20,544 nucleotides of DNA from Promethearchaeota archaeon. Lineage in GTDB: Archaea > Asgardarchaeota > Lokiarchaeia > Sigynarchaeales > SOKP01. A program made the translations under genes and the position numbers. The notes beneath the pieces are model-generated. The model saw only the letters and a program-made list of their open reading frames with translations, ran no database searches and had not been told where the DNA came from. Shown here in pieces: positions 8,179 to 14,999 of the stretch (positions within the stretch are counted from its first letter, which is position 1; every line of letters begins with the position of its first letter). Location of the stretch: the NCBI GenBank assembly GCA_019058515.1, contig JAHPYY010000082.1:1-20544 (forward strand), given 5' to 3'.

Positions 8179-8552
8179 ATGTATTTCACTTTAAGGTTTA
8201 ATTTATTAATAACTTCTTCTAATTCTATTAATACAAGACCTAAATTCACATTGACCTCAATCAAAGCTAACAAAAGGTAATTTAGGTCAATTTCTAATAT
8301 TATTAATTGGTTTTTATCAAATTCTAATAATAAATTAGAAATTTTATTTTCTTTGATCAAGTCTATCACATTACCTATTGCCTTATATATCATAGCGGAT
8401 ATTGCAGCGATCTTTCTTGGATCAGTGGTTCTGGGAAATTTCGACAAAGCTAATATCCCATTTCTATCAACGACCGCAGTTCCAAGAATGTCTGAAAAAC
8501 TACCCAAACTTGCTAGTTGATTTTCTATTTCTTCAATTCTATTATCATTCAA
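8175..8552 (-). CDS. Roadblock/LC7-domain protein
   Basis: 125 residues. The whole protein fits a Roadblock/LC7 fold: an N-terminal helix (IEEIENQLASLGSF), a first strand pair ILGTAVVDRNGILAL (23-37), the central helix PRKIAAISAMIYKAIGNVI, and later strands SNLLLEFDKNQLIILEI and YLLLALI. In bacteria and archaea such proteins pair with small GTPases of the MglA/Ras type or act as dimeric scaffolds; Asgard archaea carry many. No GTPase lies in this window. The start is TTG at 8552; no in-frame ATG is available. The end overlaps the ThiF gene by four bases, so the two are almost surely co-translated. Function beyond the fold is unknown. Confidence 0.78.
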   Translation of the reverse strand: MNDNRIEEIENQLASLGSFSDILGTAVVDRNGILALSKFPRTTDPRKIAAISAMIYKAIGNVIDLIKENKISNLLLEFDKNQLIILEIDLNYLLLALIEVNVNLGLVLIELEEVINKLNLKVKYI

Positions 8553-8634
8553 ACTAAAATGAAATAATGTGTAGATCTTTAAATCTCTTAAAGAAAATAA
8601 CCTTAAAAAATTAGAGTCTTATAGCAAAACTACC

Positions 8635-8647
8635 TATATATATTAAA
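8635..8647 (-). promoter_or_regulatory. TATA-box candidate for the Roadblock-ThiF pair
   Basis: The minus strand reads TTTAATATATATA in the 100-base gap between the L37e gene and the Roadblock gene. A start site about 25 bases further on would give a leader of roughly 55-60 bases. It suggests a separate transcript from the LSm/L37e operon. Confidence 0.35.
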
Positions 8648-8652
8648 TGGTT

Positions 8653-8862
8653 CTATCGACAAAATCCTTTATTACCAAAAAAAGGTCGGTATCGATTTCT
8701 CCAACTCGGGTTCCTTAGCTTAGCGGTTCTTCCGAAACCACAACTAGCGCAAAATCTTTTTCTCCGGTGAAAAGCGTGTCGACCACATCTCCTACAAGTT
8801 TTGTGGCTTGATGCCTTGTTTTTTTTTCCTTTACTTGGGGTTCCTTTTCCTATTTTCCTCAC
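8653..8862 (-). CDS. rpl37e: Large-subunit ribosomal protein eL37 (L37e)
   Basis: 69-residue zinc-ribbon protein of the large ribosomal subunit, found in archaea and eukaryotes and absent from bacteria. It begins with the basic tail MRKIGKGTPSKGKKNK. Next come TCRRCGRHAFH (22-32) and FCASCGFGRTAKLR (37-50); Cys23, Cys26, Cys38 and Cys41 form the zinc site. The C-terminal part (51-69, WRNRYRPFFGNKGFCR) is a little longer than in many archaeal versions. The start is GTG at 8862, the first codon of a GTGAGG sequence preceded by TTTTAG. It lies 19 bases downstream of the LSm gene, the common archaeal LSm-L37e operon. Confidence 0.95.
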   Translation of the reverse strand: MRKIGKGTPSKGKKNKASSHKTCRRCGRHAFHRRKRFCASCGFGRTAKLRNPSWRNRYRPFFGNKGFCR

Positions 8863-8881
8863 CTAAAATATTTCTATGCTA

Positions 8882-9202
8882 TTATTCGTCCTCTTCTTCA
8901 ACTCTATACATTAACTTTTCCATACTTTCTTCCGAGGCATCGTCAGAGAAGATAAACTTTTCTCGATCTTGTCCAACAAATATAATAGAGGCTCCTCTTA
9001 TCATAACTGTTCCTAAATCTTTACTTCGTTTTCCCCCTCTACCAAAGTAAATCTCCTTCGCATTTTCAACAATTAAATTCATGTAATTATCAAAATCTTT
9101 TAACTTTCCAGTTAAAAAAGTATTCCAAATCTTTAACTTGATGCGAACTTCCTCTTTCATCCGCGCTTTGCTAAGAGTCCGTTTTATAGTTTGATGAGAC
9201 AT
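8882..9202 (-). CDS. LSm (Sm-like archaeal) RNA-binding protein
   Basis: 106 residues from the ATG at 9202, forming the hexa- or heptameric Sm-like ring that binds U-rich RNA. The Sm1 motif runs over residues 19-51 (VRIKLKIWN, then GKLKDFDNYMNLIVENAKEI), with the conserved Asp-x-x-x-N-L pattern, and Sm2 is LGTVMIRGASIIFV (63-76). A glycine-lysine loop (FGRGGKRS) separates them. The acidic tail EEEDE is typical. A longer in-frame start at 9235 would add a hydrophobic leader not expected in LSm proteins, so 9202 is preferred. It precedes the L37e gene by 19 bases; this pairing is widespread in archaea and supports both calls. Confidence 0.92.
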   Translation of the reverse strand: MSHQTIKRTLSKARMKEEVRIKLKIWNTFLTGKLKDFDNYMNLIVENAKEIYFGRGGKRSKDLGTVMIRGASIIFVGQDREKFIFSDDASEESMEKLMYRVEEEDE

Positions 9203-9333
9203 AGATAAAAAACTCAAAATAGAGATTAAAATCAATAATTCTTGGTATCTTAAATTTTTTTTGTGTTAAAATGTTTTTGGATTTTCCCCTATTCCACTCG
9301 TTACAAGTTTCACGATACTAAGCAATGCGTTGT

Positions 9334-9364
9334 AGGAATCTTCTCTCATATGAGCGGGATTCCT
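9334..9364. repeat. Nested inverted repeat (possible RNA hairpin) between LSm and EFR1 genes
   Basis: Seven-base arms AGGAATC (9334-9340) and GATTCCT (9358-9364) enclose a second, perfect palindrome CTCATATGAG (9345-9354). As RNA this can fold into a two-step stem on either strand. It lies about 40 bases past the stop of the EFR1 gene and upstream of the divergent side of the LSm gene. No U-run follows on either strand, so it is not a simple terminator. Confidence 0.45.
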
Positions 9365-9401
9365 TCTCCCAGTATAGAACAAGTTCTAAGTAGAAATTTT
9401 T

Positions 9402-10184
9402 TCAATTTATTTGTTCTATCATATCTTGAATGCCGATTTCTGGATGATGATATCTTGGTCTTTTTAATGTCATCTCACCATATTGAATTGATTTTTCTGG
9501 GCAGAAATTAAAGCAAGCGACACATTGTTGGCATTGATGTTGCCATTGTGGAATACCTTCTACAAGTTTTATATTTTTTACAGGACATATTTTTTCACAT
9601 ATACCACAATGAGAACAATTCTCATCTACATAAAAGAATTTATCACTCTGGTGAACAGTTTTATAAAATTTATGAATCGTTTTTTCGAACTTCACTCTTT
9701 TCTTTTCGCTAATATCCAATATATAATTTATTTCATTATTCTTTATAAATTTCGAAATTTTTTCGATTTCTTTAATTTTTTCTTTAAATATTTTGTCCTG
9801 CAGAGCTTTAGGATCATTACGATAAAAATTGGCAGGCATCCTCATAAAAAAACCAGCATTTAGAGATTTGGATTTAGATTTAAGAAGTTCTTCTATTTGA
9901 TATAAGGCCCAACTATCCAAATCACCACCTCTAGTAATAACTGCAAAAATATAATTTACTTCATCTACATCAATCTTATTAATAAAGTCATAAACAATTT
10001 TAGGGAGTCCAAAGAAATAGAGTGGAAAAATGAATCCGACTATTTCACTCTTTAAAATAAAGTGTTCCTTCTGAAACATCTTAGCAATAGAGATTAATTC
10101 ACATTCTTCTAATTTTTCGCAGAGATCTCGAGCAATTTTTAATGAATTACCCGTGCCTGAAAAATAATAGATTTTTGTTTTCAT
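9402..10184 (-). CDS. EFR1-type flavodoxin-ferredoxin fusion protein
   Basis: 260-residue electron carrier. The N-terminal half is a flavodoxin-like domain with the FMN phosphate loop FSGTGNSLKIA (8-18) and the family segment VGFIFPLYFFGLP (49-61). A helical linker (about 125-180) leads to two [4Fe-4S] motifs: Cys190, 193, 196, 200 (CSHCGICEKICP) and Cys218, 221, 224, 228 (CQQCVACFNFCP). All eight cysteines are present, so a two-cluster ferredoxin is expected. This architecture (EFR1 family) is common in anaerobes; its partners are mostly unproven. The start is ATG at 10182-10184. It is divergent from the Fe-S dehydratase/reductase pair across a 415-base gap, so a role as electron donor to that pair is possible but inferred only from position. 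Confidence 0.9.
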   Translation of the reverse strand: MKTKIYYFSGTGNSLKIARDLCEKLEECELISIAKMFQKEHFILKSEIVGFIFPLYFFGLPKIVYDFINKIDVDEVNYIFAVITRGGDLDSWALYQIEELLKSKSKSLNAGFFMRMPANFYRNDPKALQDKIFKEKIKEIEKISKFIKNNEINYILDISEKKRVKFEKTIHKFYKTVHQSDKFFYVDENCSHCGICEKICPVKNIKLVEGIPQWQHQCQQCVACFNFCPEKSIQYGEMTLKRPRYHHPEIGIQDMIEQIN

Positions 10185-10599
10185 TTTTTTAGATGCTTGT
10201 TTATAGTGAATTCTTTCACGATTGTTAAAAGCGATATTAATTATGTTGTATCACGAGTTTAAGAAATAAAAATATAACGATTTTCAAGGAAGATTAATTA
10301 CACTTTGCCACTTCAAATTACTTTTTTTCTTCTCAAATAACACATGATATATTAGATGTGTAGGACGAATTCGATTTAAACCCTTAGAAATTTACGTGTT
10401 TTGACGACGATTTGTAACGTTCAAGAAATTCCCTCTATGTTAACTCAAGTTTACATTGACGCGTCGATCTTTTTGCTTTTTCCTAACCTAAAAATCGAAG
10501 AAATAAGTATGTCTTCTTAGCTTTTTTAATTAAAGGAAATAATTATAAAACTTTTCATATTTAATCATATCAAATAAACAGATTGAATTAAGAATACCC
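10185..10599. other. 415-base divergent intergenic region
   Basis: No gene or tRNA is seen here. It must hold the promoters for the EFR1 gene (minus) and the Fe-S subunit pair (plus). An eight-base palindrome GACGCGTC sits at 10458-10465, and a BRE/TATA pair lies close to the plus-strand gene. The unusual length leaves room for regulation, but no further motif is convincing. Confidence 0.5.
10535..10550 (+). promoter_or_regulatory. BRE/TATA promoter for the dehydratase/reductase pair
   Basis: AGGAAAT (BRE-like) is followed by TTATAAAA at 10543-10550. Transcription would begin about 25 bases on, near 10573, leaving a leader of roughly 25 bases before the ATG at 10600. This is a standard archaeal promoter arrangement. 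Confidence 0.55.
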
Positions 10600-11634
10600 A
10601 TGAAAAAAATAGGTATTTTTGACGCTGACACAGTTACCCCCGAAGAAATCTTAATGGCGTCAGATTTTACACCCATTAGGTTATTGGGTAATCCTGACAT
10701 TCCAATAGAAAAGGTAAACGAACATATTCAACCAACACACTGTATGTGGGCACGAAATATTCTTGAACTTGCTTTACAGGATAAATTCAACGAGATCCAT
10801 GGATTAGTTACTTCCCATGGATGCGATTGTACAAATCGCGAATACGACATCTGGAACGAATGTGTAGATCTTGAATTTATGTATTTCTTAAATGTCCCTC
10901 TTAAGAGGAATGCATCAGCCCTTATCTTCTTTAAAGACGATTTAAAGGAATTAATGCGACAATTGGAGGAATATTTCAATGTAAAAATCACTAACGAGAA
11001 GCTTAAAGAGGCAATAAAGCTAACCAACGAAATTCGGGTAATTTTGAAAGAATTATCAGAATTAAGAAGCAAATTCGTTATAAAAAGTTCCGAATTTCAC
11101 GAATTAGTAAGATATACTCAAACTAACAAGAAAAACGAAGTATTAAGACACTTAAAATCAAAAAAGGAAGAATTTCAAAATAGAAAGCCCCTTAATAACT
11201 CCTTAAAGCGTATACTTCTAACTGGTTCCGTTATAGACGATACAGAATTTGTGCGATTTCTAGAAAATTTGGGTTTACAAGTAGTAGCTGACGACTTGTG
11301 CGTCGGATCTCGTTACTTTTGGAATCTTATAAGCGAGAAGATTGATCCTTTCGACGCAATTGCCCACTATTACTTAAATAAGCCAATTTATTCCACTAAA
11401 ATTCCCTCACAGAGCCGATTCTATTTCTTAAAAAAGCTCACTGAGATGTACAAGATCGATGGAGTTTTAAATGTCGCCCAAAAATTTTGCGAGGTGATAC
11501 TTTACGATCATCCGTTCATGTCGAAAAGATTTAAAGAACTCGAAATCCCTTACAATTTCATTGAAGTGGAATACAATCGCGAATCGTACAAGCAATTGAC
11601 CACGAGATTTGAAGCTTTTAAAGAAATGTTATAG
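10600..11634 (+). CDS. Benzoyl-CoA reductase/2-hydroxyacyl-CoA dehydratase family subunit (first)
   Basis: 344 residues of the BcrB/BcrC-HgdA/HgdB-FldB/FldC superfamily, Fe-S proteins that use low-potential electrons to dehydrate 2-hydroxyacyl-CoA or reduce aromatic CoA rings. Candidate cluster ligands are Cys48 (PTHCMWARN), Cys75/Cys77 (SHGCDCTNREYDIW) and Cys234 (DDLCVGSRYFW). The S.GCD..xR.YDxW and DDLC.GSR segments are characteristic of the smaller subunit. A coiled helical insertion (about 113-195) separates the halves. The start is ATG at 10600, without a clear Shine-Dalgarno. The stop overlaps the ribosome-binding site of the next gene, so the two are co-translated. The ATP-dependent activator needed by this family is not in the window. 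Substrate unknown; the family also includes uncharacterised enzymes such as double-cubane cluster proteins. Confidence 0.85.
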   Translation: MKKIGIFDADTVTPEEILMASDFTPIRLLGNPDIPIEKVNEHIQPTHCMWARNILELALQDKFNEIHGLVTSHGCDCTNREYDIWNECVDLEFMYFLNVPLKRNASALIFFKDDLKELMRQLEEYFNVKITNEKLKEAIKLTNEIRVILKELSELRSKFVIKSSEFHELVRYTQTNKKNEVLRHLKSKKEEFQNRKPLNNSLKRILLTGSVIDDTEFVRFLENLGLQVVADDLCVGSRYFWNLISEKIDPFDAIAHYYLNKPIYSTKIPSQSRFYFLKKLTEMYKIDGVLNVAQKFCEVILYDHPFMSKRFKELEIPYNFIEVEYNRESYKQLTTRFEAFKEML

Positions 11635-11638
11635 GTGA
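11633..11638 (+). promoter_or_regulatory. Shine-Dalgarno deciding the start of the second subunit
   Basis: AGGTGA overlaps the stop codon of the upstream gene and stands five bases before the ATG at 11644. A GTG at 11635 in the same frame lies inside this site, so the ATG is preferred. Confidence 0.65.
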
Positions 11639-11643
11639 AAAAA

Positions 11644-12909
11644 ATGGCAACAAAATTAGAAAAACCCCAGAAAATGCTGAACGCAACCCAAGGTTTAAAA
11701 AATATTATGGGTAGACATTTACTAGCGATTGAACAAGCGTATAGAGACGGTAAACCAACTGCATGGGCTACATCCGGTACTCCTGTGGAAATACTATACA
11801 CTATGGATGTTCAACCGATGTTACCTGAAAACTCAGCGACCATTTCCGCGGCTCAAAAACTATCGAAGAACTTTATCGAATTAGCGGAAGACGAAGGATT
11901 TTCTTACGACTTATGCTCTTATTTCAAAACAAATGTGGGAGCAACGATAACTAACGCAGGCATAGCGAAAGGTGGAACGCGAAAACCGTCCTTTATGCTC
12001 TCTAGCGATGTAATATGCGACACTCATGTGCATTGGTTTCAAGTACAATCGGAGCGTTTAGGGGGCGTACCCCATTATACAATCGATGTCCCTCATGTTG
12101 TAAGCACCACAAATGAACGGCAATACAACTATTACAAGAAGTACATTACCGAACAACTATGGGAATTATTCGACTTCATTACAGAGGTAACTGGTAACGA
12201 GTTTAGTGAGGAAAAAGCCTTGGAAGTGACGAAGAACTCCTGGGATTTAAGTATGATTTGGCAGGATATTTACCAATTGCGGAAAGTTGTTCCCTGTCCA
12301 ATCTCAACCCGAGATACTTTCGGTGGACTTTTTCCGCTATTTACTATGCCTGGTTTAAAAGCACCGATAAATTTATACAAAAGAATGTATAGGGAAGCAA
12401 AACAGAGAGTAGACAACGGTATTGGAGCGTTACCAAAAGAAAGTTACCGCTTAATGTTTGAAGGTATTCCTTTCTGGCATTCACTTAAATATTTCAGCAT
12501 GTTAGAAAAATTTGGAGCAATCATCGTTTACGAGCCTTACACTTACGCTTTTAGCAAGTACATGAACCCCAAAGTAACTAAAGAGATGGTGTTTAGCAAG
12601 CCAGTTGAAGCGATGGCAGAACTAATGTTAAGTTTCTGGTATATTTACGACTTGCCGACTCGAATTAAACGATTTGAGGAAACGGTGAGGGAATGGAACA
12701 TTGATGGAGTAGTTCTTCATAGTAATATGTCATGTCGACCTAATTCCTGCGGATTATACGATTTAAAGAAGCATTTAATGGACAATTTCGACATTCCTTG
12801 CCTTATTATAACAGCGGATATGAATGATCCTAGGAAATTCAATGAAGTACAATTAACCAACCAAATTGAAAGTTTTATTGAAATACTCGATAAAGAAAAA
12901 AAAAGATAA
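11644..12909 (+). CDS. Benzoyl-CoA reductase/2-hydroxyacyl-CoA dehydratase family subunit (second)
   Basis: 421 residues from ATG 11644, the larger partner of the preceding gene. The N-terminal half shows the family pattern: AWATSGTPVEILYTMDVQP (41-59), the usual substrate-site region, Cys91 (YDLCSYFK) and Cys125 (DVICDTHVHWF). The C-terminal half ends with DGVVLHSNMSCRPNSCG (354-370, Cys364 and Cys369) and IPCLIITADMNDPRKFN (384-400), typical of HgdA/BcrC-type subunits. Three conserved cysteines (91, 125, 364) could bind a [4Fe-4S] cluster. A helical middle domain (160-330) is normal for the family. Together the two genes make a plausible heterodimer. Whether it acts as a dehydratase, an aromatic-ring reductase or another low-potential reductase cannot be told from sequence alone. 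Confidence 0.87.
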   Translation: MATKLEKPQKMLNATQGLKNIMGRHLLAIEQAYRDGKPTAWATSGTPVEILYTMDVQPMLPENSATISAAQKLSKNFIELAEDEGFSYDLCSYFKTNVGATITNAGIAKGGTRKPSFMLSSDVICDTHVHWFQVQSERLGGVPHYTIDVPHVVSTTNERQYNYYKKYITEQLWELFDFITEVTGNEFSEEKALEVTKNSWDLSMIWQDIYQLRKVVPCPISTRDTFGGLFPLFTMPGLKAPINLYKRMYREAKQRVDNGIGALPKESYRLMFEGIPFWHSLKYFSMLEKFGAIIVYEPYTYAFSKYMNPKVTKEMVFSKPVEAMAELMLSFWYIYDLPTRIKRFEETVREWNIDGVVLHSNMSCRPNSCGLYDLKKHLMDNFDIPCLIITADMNDPRKFNEVQLTNQIESFIEILDKEKKR

Positions 12910-12925
12910 TTTCATTTCCTAAAAT

Positions 12926-13363
12926 TTAATTATATTTTTTTAATATTTCATCAGAATTTATCGAGTATAATCTTATAATCTCTTCAAATATTAAAATTTC
13001 GTCAGAAAATAAAGTATTTACAAAACTCTTTAATTGAGAGGGTGATCTATAATCAATTCCAAATTTATCTTCAAGAATATCTTTTGGATCCCATGAATCA
13101 TTTAATAGTTTAATAAGACAATTCTTCTTTAACTTTCTCCTAAGAAGACTTAGATTATCATATCTTTCGTTAATTAAACATTCTGAGAGAGTTTCTACAT
13201 AATCTTTTTTATATAAATATCGTTTGGAAACACCGACTTCTCGGGATAAATCATTCATCGTAAACTTATTTGATGATATAATTAACCAATTTATCCATTG
13301 ACTTCTTGATCGTCCTCTTAAAGCTTTTGCTTCTTCGCTTGATTGATCTTCTAATTTATCCAA
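12926..13363 (-). CDS. Small HTH protein, possibly the C-terminal extension of the GIY-YIG protein by -1 frameshift
   Basis: 145 residues from a TTG at 13363. A helix-turn-helix is visible at about 20-52: a basic stretch RGRSRSQWINWLI, then MNDLSREVGVSKRYLYK, with the usual small residue and glycine in the turn. The rest is helical and not recognised. The reading frame is -1 relative to the upstream GIY-YIG gene and overlaps its end by 13 bases; the frame is open for about 20 codons upstream with no ATG or GTG. The weak TTG start and the slippery heptamer at the junction make a frameshift fusion a real alternative to an independent gene. A simple one-base sequencing error would give the same picture. 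Confidence 0.55.
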   Translation of the reverse strand: MDKLEDQSSEEAKALRGRSRSQWINWLIISSNKFTMNDLSREVGVSKRYLYKKDYVETLSECLINERYDNLSLLRRKLKKNCLIKLLNDSWDPKDILEDKFGIDYRSPSQLKSFVNTLFSDEILIFEEIIRLYSINSDEILKKYN

Positions 13364-14487
13364 TTTAAAACACCCGCATTCATCAATAATTTTAAATCCT
13401 TGAACCCACTTCCATCAAACCAATCCTTTATCTTTAAACCCATTGTCTTGTCGTCATAACCTACTGCTGAGGCTATTTCATATAATGTAAAATTATGATT
13501 ATCCTTAATCATTAATTCTACAACTGGTTTTAAAACTTCTTTTTGTAAATTAGCAAACGACCCAAAATATTTAGAGATATATTCTGAAAAAATACTACTT
13601 GGATAATTGCAGTGGTAAATTTCTCTCAATAATGAAATTATCGCTTCATGCTTCATTCCCACCGAAACAAATCCAATATAATCTTCTATTGGAAGAGTGT
13701 AATCAATTTGACTTCCACCTCCCCCTCCTTCAACCATATTAAGTCCATTAGGCCAAATTGTACCTTCTTTTTCTATATCGTTTACTTTATGCTTATAATT
13801 TTTTGATAAAAATTTTTCTCTGGATAAAGCAGTGGCGCGATTTCTGTGGAACTCAATCACGTTTAATTCAAAATAATTATGAATTACTCCGTCCCTAATA
13901 AAAGAATAAACGATTTCTGCTATTTTCGTTCCTTTATTAGATACAAGCCAATTGTATAAATCTGAAAGATTTTCAATAAACACCTCAGGATCATGCTTGA
14001 CCAATTCATCTAAGATCGAATTTAATTCGCTATTCACAACTATTCGAAAAGCTTCTATTATATATCTTAGGTTTCCGGGATTGTATTCTATTTTCATAGA
14101 ATCTAATATATGATTTCTAATGCGTCTTTTTAAACTATGTGTATACCCGATATAAGGCAATCCATGGTATATTCCCGTTTTTGGGATTAGTAAATATATA
14201 AGATATTTGTAACCGTAATTGTACATCTTTTTTTTAATTTGATTGAATCCAGGTTCGTTATAAGAAATATAGTTCTTAGAGTTATTTAGCCAAATATCTA
14301 GATCATTCGTATATTTAGAAACTGTTTGGGTACTACCAATATCAATTCTTAGATTTGATGTGAAATAGTATTGAATTACTTCAAATGAATAATCAAATAG
14401 TTTTTTAATAACGGTATTAGAGTAATAAATCTCATTTCGTAGATGTAAGTAAGCATTTAGATTACCAATAAAAGAAGTTTTGTACAT
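13351..14487 (-). CDS. GIY-YIG endonuclease-like protein (homing-endonuclease style)
   Basis: 378 residues. The GIY-YIG nuclease core starts near residue 95: YLIYLLIP, then GLPYIGYTHSLKRRIRNHI (109-127), holding the tyrosines, the YIG triad and the conserved arginine (one of Arg121-124). A glutamate in FELNVIEFHR (206-215) is a candidate metal ligand. PNGLNMVEGGGGG (246-258) matches the GYN.xxGG-type loop common in GIY-YIG homing endonucleases. The N-terminal 90 residues are unrecognised; the C-terminal part (about 265-375) looks like repeated small DNA-binding helices (TLYEIASAVGYDDKTM). No interrupted host gene or intron is visible around it, so it is free-standing. Its start is ATG at 14485-14487. 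The next gene overlaps it in the -1 frame. Confidence 0.72.
   Translation of the reverse strand: MYKTSFIGNLNAYLHLRNEIYYSNTVIKKLFDYSFEVIQYYFTSNLRIDIGSTQTVSKYTNDLDIWLNNSKNYISYNEPGFNQIKKKMYNYGYKYLIYLLIPKTGIYHGLPYIGYTHSLKRRIRNHILDSMKIEYNPGNLRYIIEAFRIVVNSELNSILDELVKHDPEVFIENLSDLYNWLVSNKGTKIAEIVYSFIRDGVIHNYFELNVIEFHRNRATALSREKFLSKNYKHKVNDIEKEGTIWPNGLNMVEGGGGGSQIDYTLPIEDYIGFVSVGMKHEAIISLLREIYHCNYPSSIFSEYISKYFGSFANLQKEVLKPVVELMIKDNHNFTLYEIASAVGYDDKTMGLKIKDWFDGSGFKDLKLLMNAGVLNWIN
13363..13369 (-). other. Perfect -1 slippery heptamer T TTA AAT
   Basis: In the frame of the GIY-YIG gene the minus strand reads T TTA AAT, the X XXY YYZ form of -1 ribosomal slip sites, followed two codons later by the TAG stop. 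A -1 slip there enters exactly the frame of the HTH gene. No strong downstream hairpin was found. Confidence 0.45.
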
Positions 14488-14999
14488 ATAAGTTACAATT
14501 TATTTCTATTATATAAGCAGTAATAGAGAGATTCTTTATTAAATCGTTTTAGATTCATAAACCCAAAAAGAATTTATTTAAACCATCCCGGATAAAAAAA
14601 TCTTGAATTTGCACCATAAAATAATACAACAAGAAGAAATTTCGGTTATTTGACCTGCTTTGTGATCTTTAAAATATCTGGATAAATTATTTTTTCCCAA
14701 TCTATTCCGTTTCCTCTTTCCTTAACCCCAATACCCGCAAGGTAAAAGCGTAGGGTTGGAATTCGAGAAATAATCGGTACTTTTTAGCAAATTGGAAGCG
14801 TGGGTGTATTGAAGGAATTGGGGATCGATTGGTTGGTATTGAATTCGTACCAGGTCATGACAGGTAACGGTTGTGTATAAGGATTCAGATCGAACCATTT
14901 AGGGAGAAAAAACCTCTCTGATATCAGCACGATGATTCAATTTAAGAGAGAAAAATAAATTGATTCCTTATGCAATGTTAGTTATTGAATAATTACAAG
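14488..14999. other. 512-base gap with a G+C-richer block
   Basis: No convincing gene is seen. Positions about 14700-14900 are visibly richer in G and C than their surroundings and carry complementary pieces (CCCCAAT near 14736 with ATTGGGG near 14815; GGTAC near 14776 with GTACC near 14846), so a structured RNA is possible. On the minus strand a 58-codon open frame runs from ATG 14898 to TAA 14722 (begins MVRSESLYTT, ends LLPCGYWG). It has no Shine-Dalgarno and an unusual Thr/Ser/Gln/Tyr-rich composition, so it could be chance or a transposon relic. No tRNA fold was found. Confidence 0.4.

Noticed and set aside
9330..9404. The frame of the EFR1 gene continues open for about 25 codons past its TGA, suggesting stop readthrough or selenocysteine.
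   Set aside because: The protein already ends where EFR1 proteins normally end after the second cluster, the extension has no recognisable features, and the hairpin nearby does not show a clear archaeal SECIS pattern.
10458..10465. GACGCGTC palindrome as an operator.
   Set aside because: Eight bases is too short to be convincing alone in a 415-base gap; kept only as a remark in the gap entry.
12926..14487. GIY-YIG gene lying inside a group I intron or interrupting a host gene.
   Set aside because: Both flanks are ordinary intergenic DNA or the end of an intact gene, and no split exon or intron core was seen.
14740..14910. tRNA or RNase P RNA in the G+C-richer block.
   Set aside because: T-loop, anticodon-arm and RNase P core motifs could not be found on either strand.
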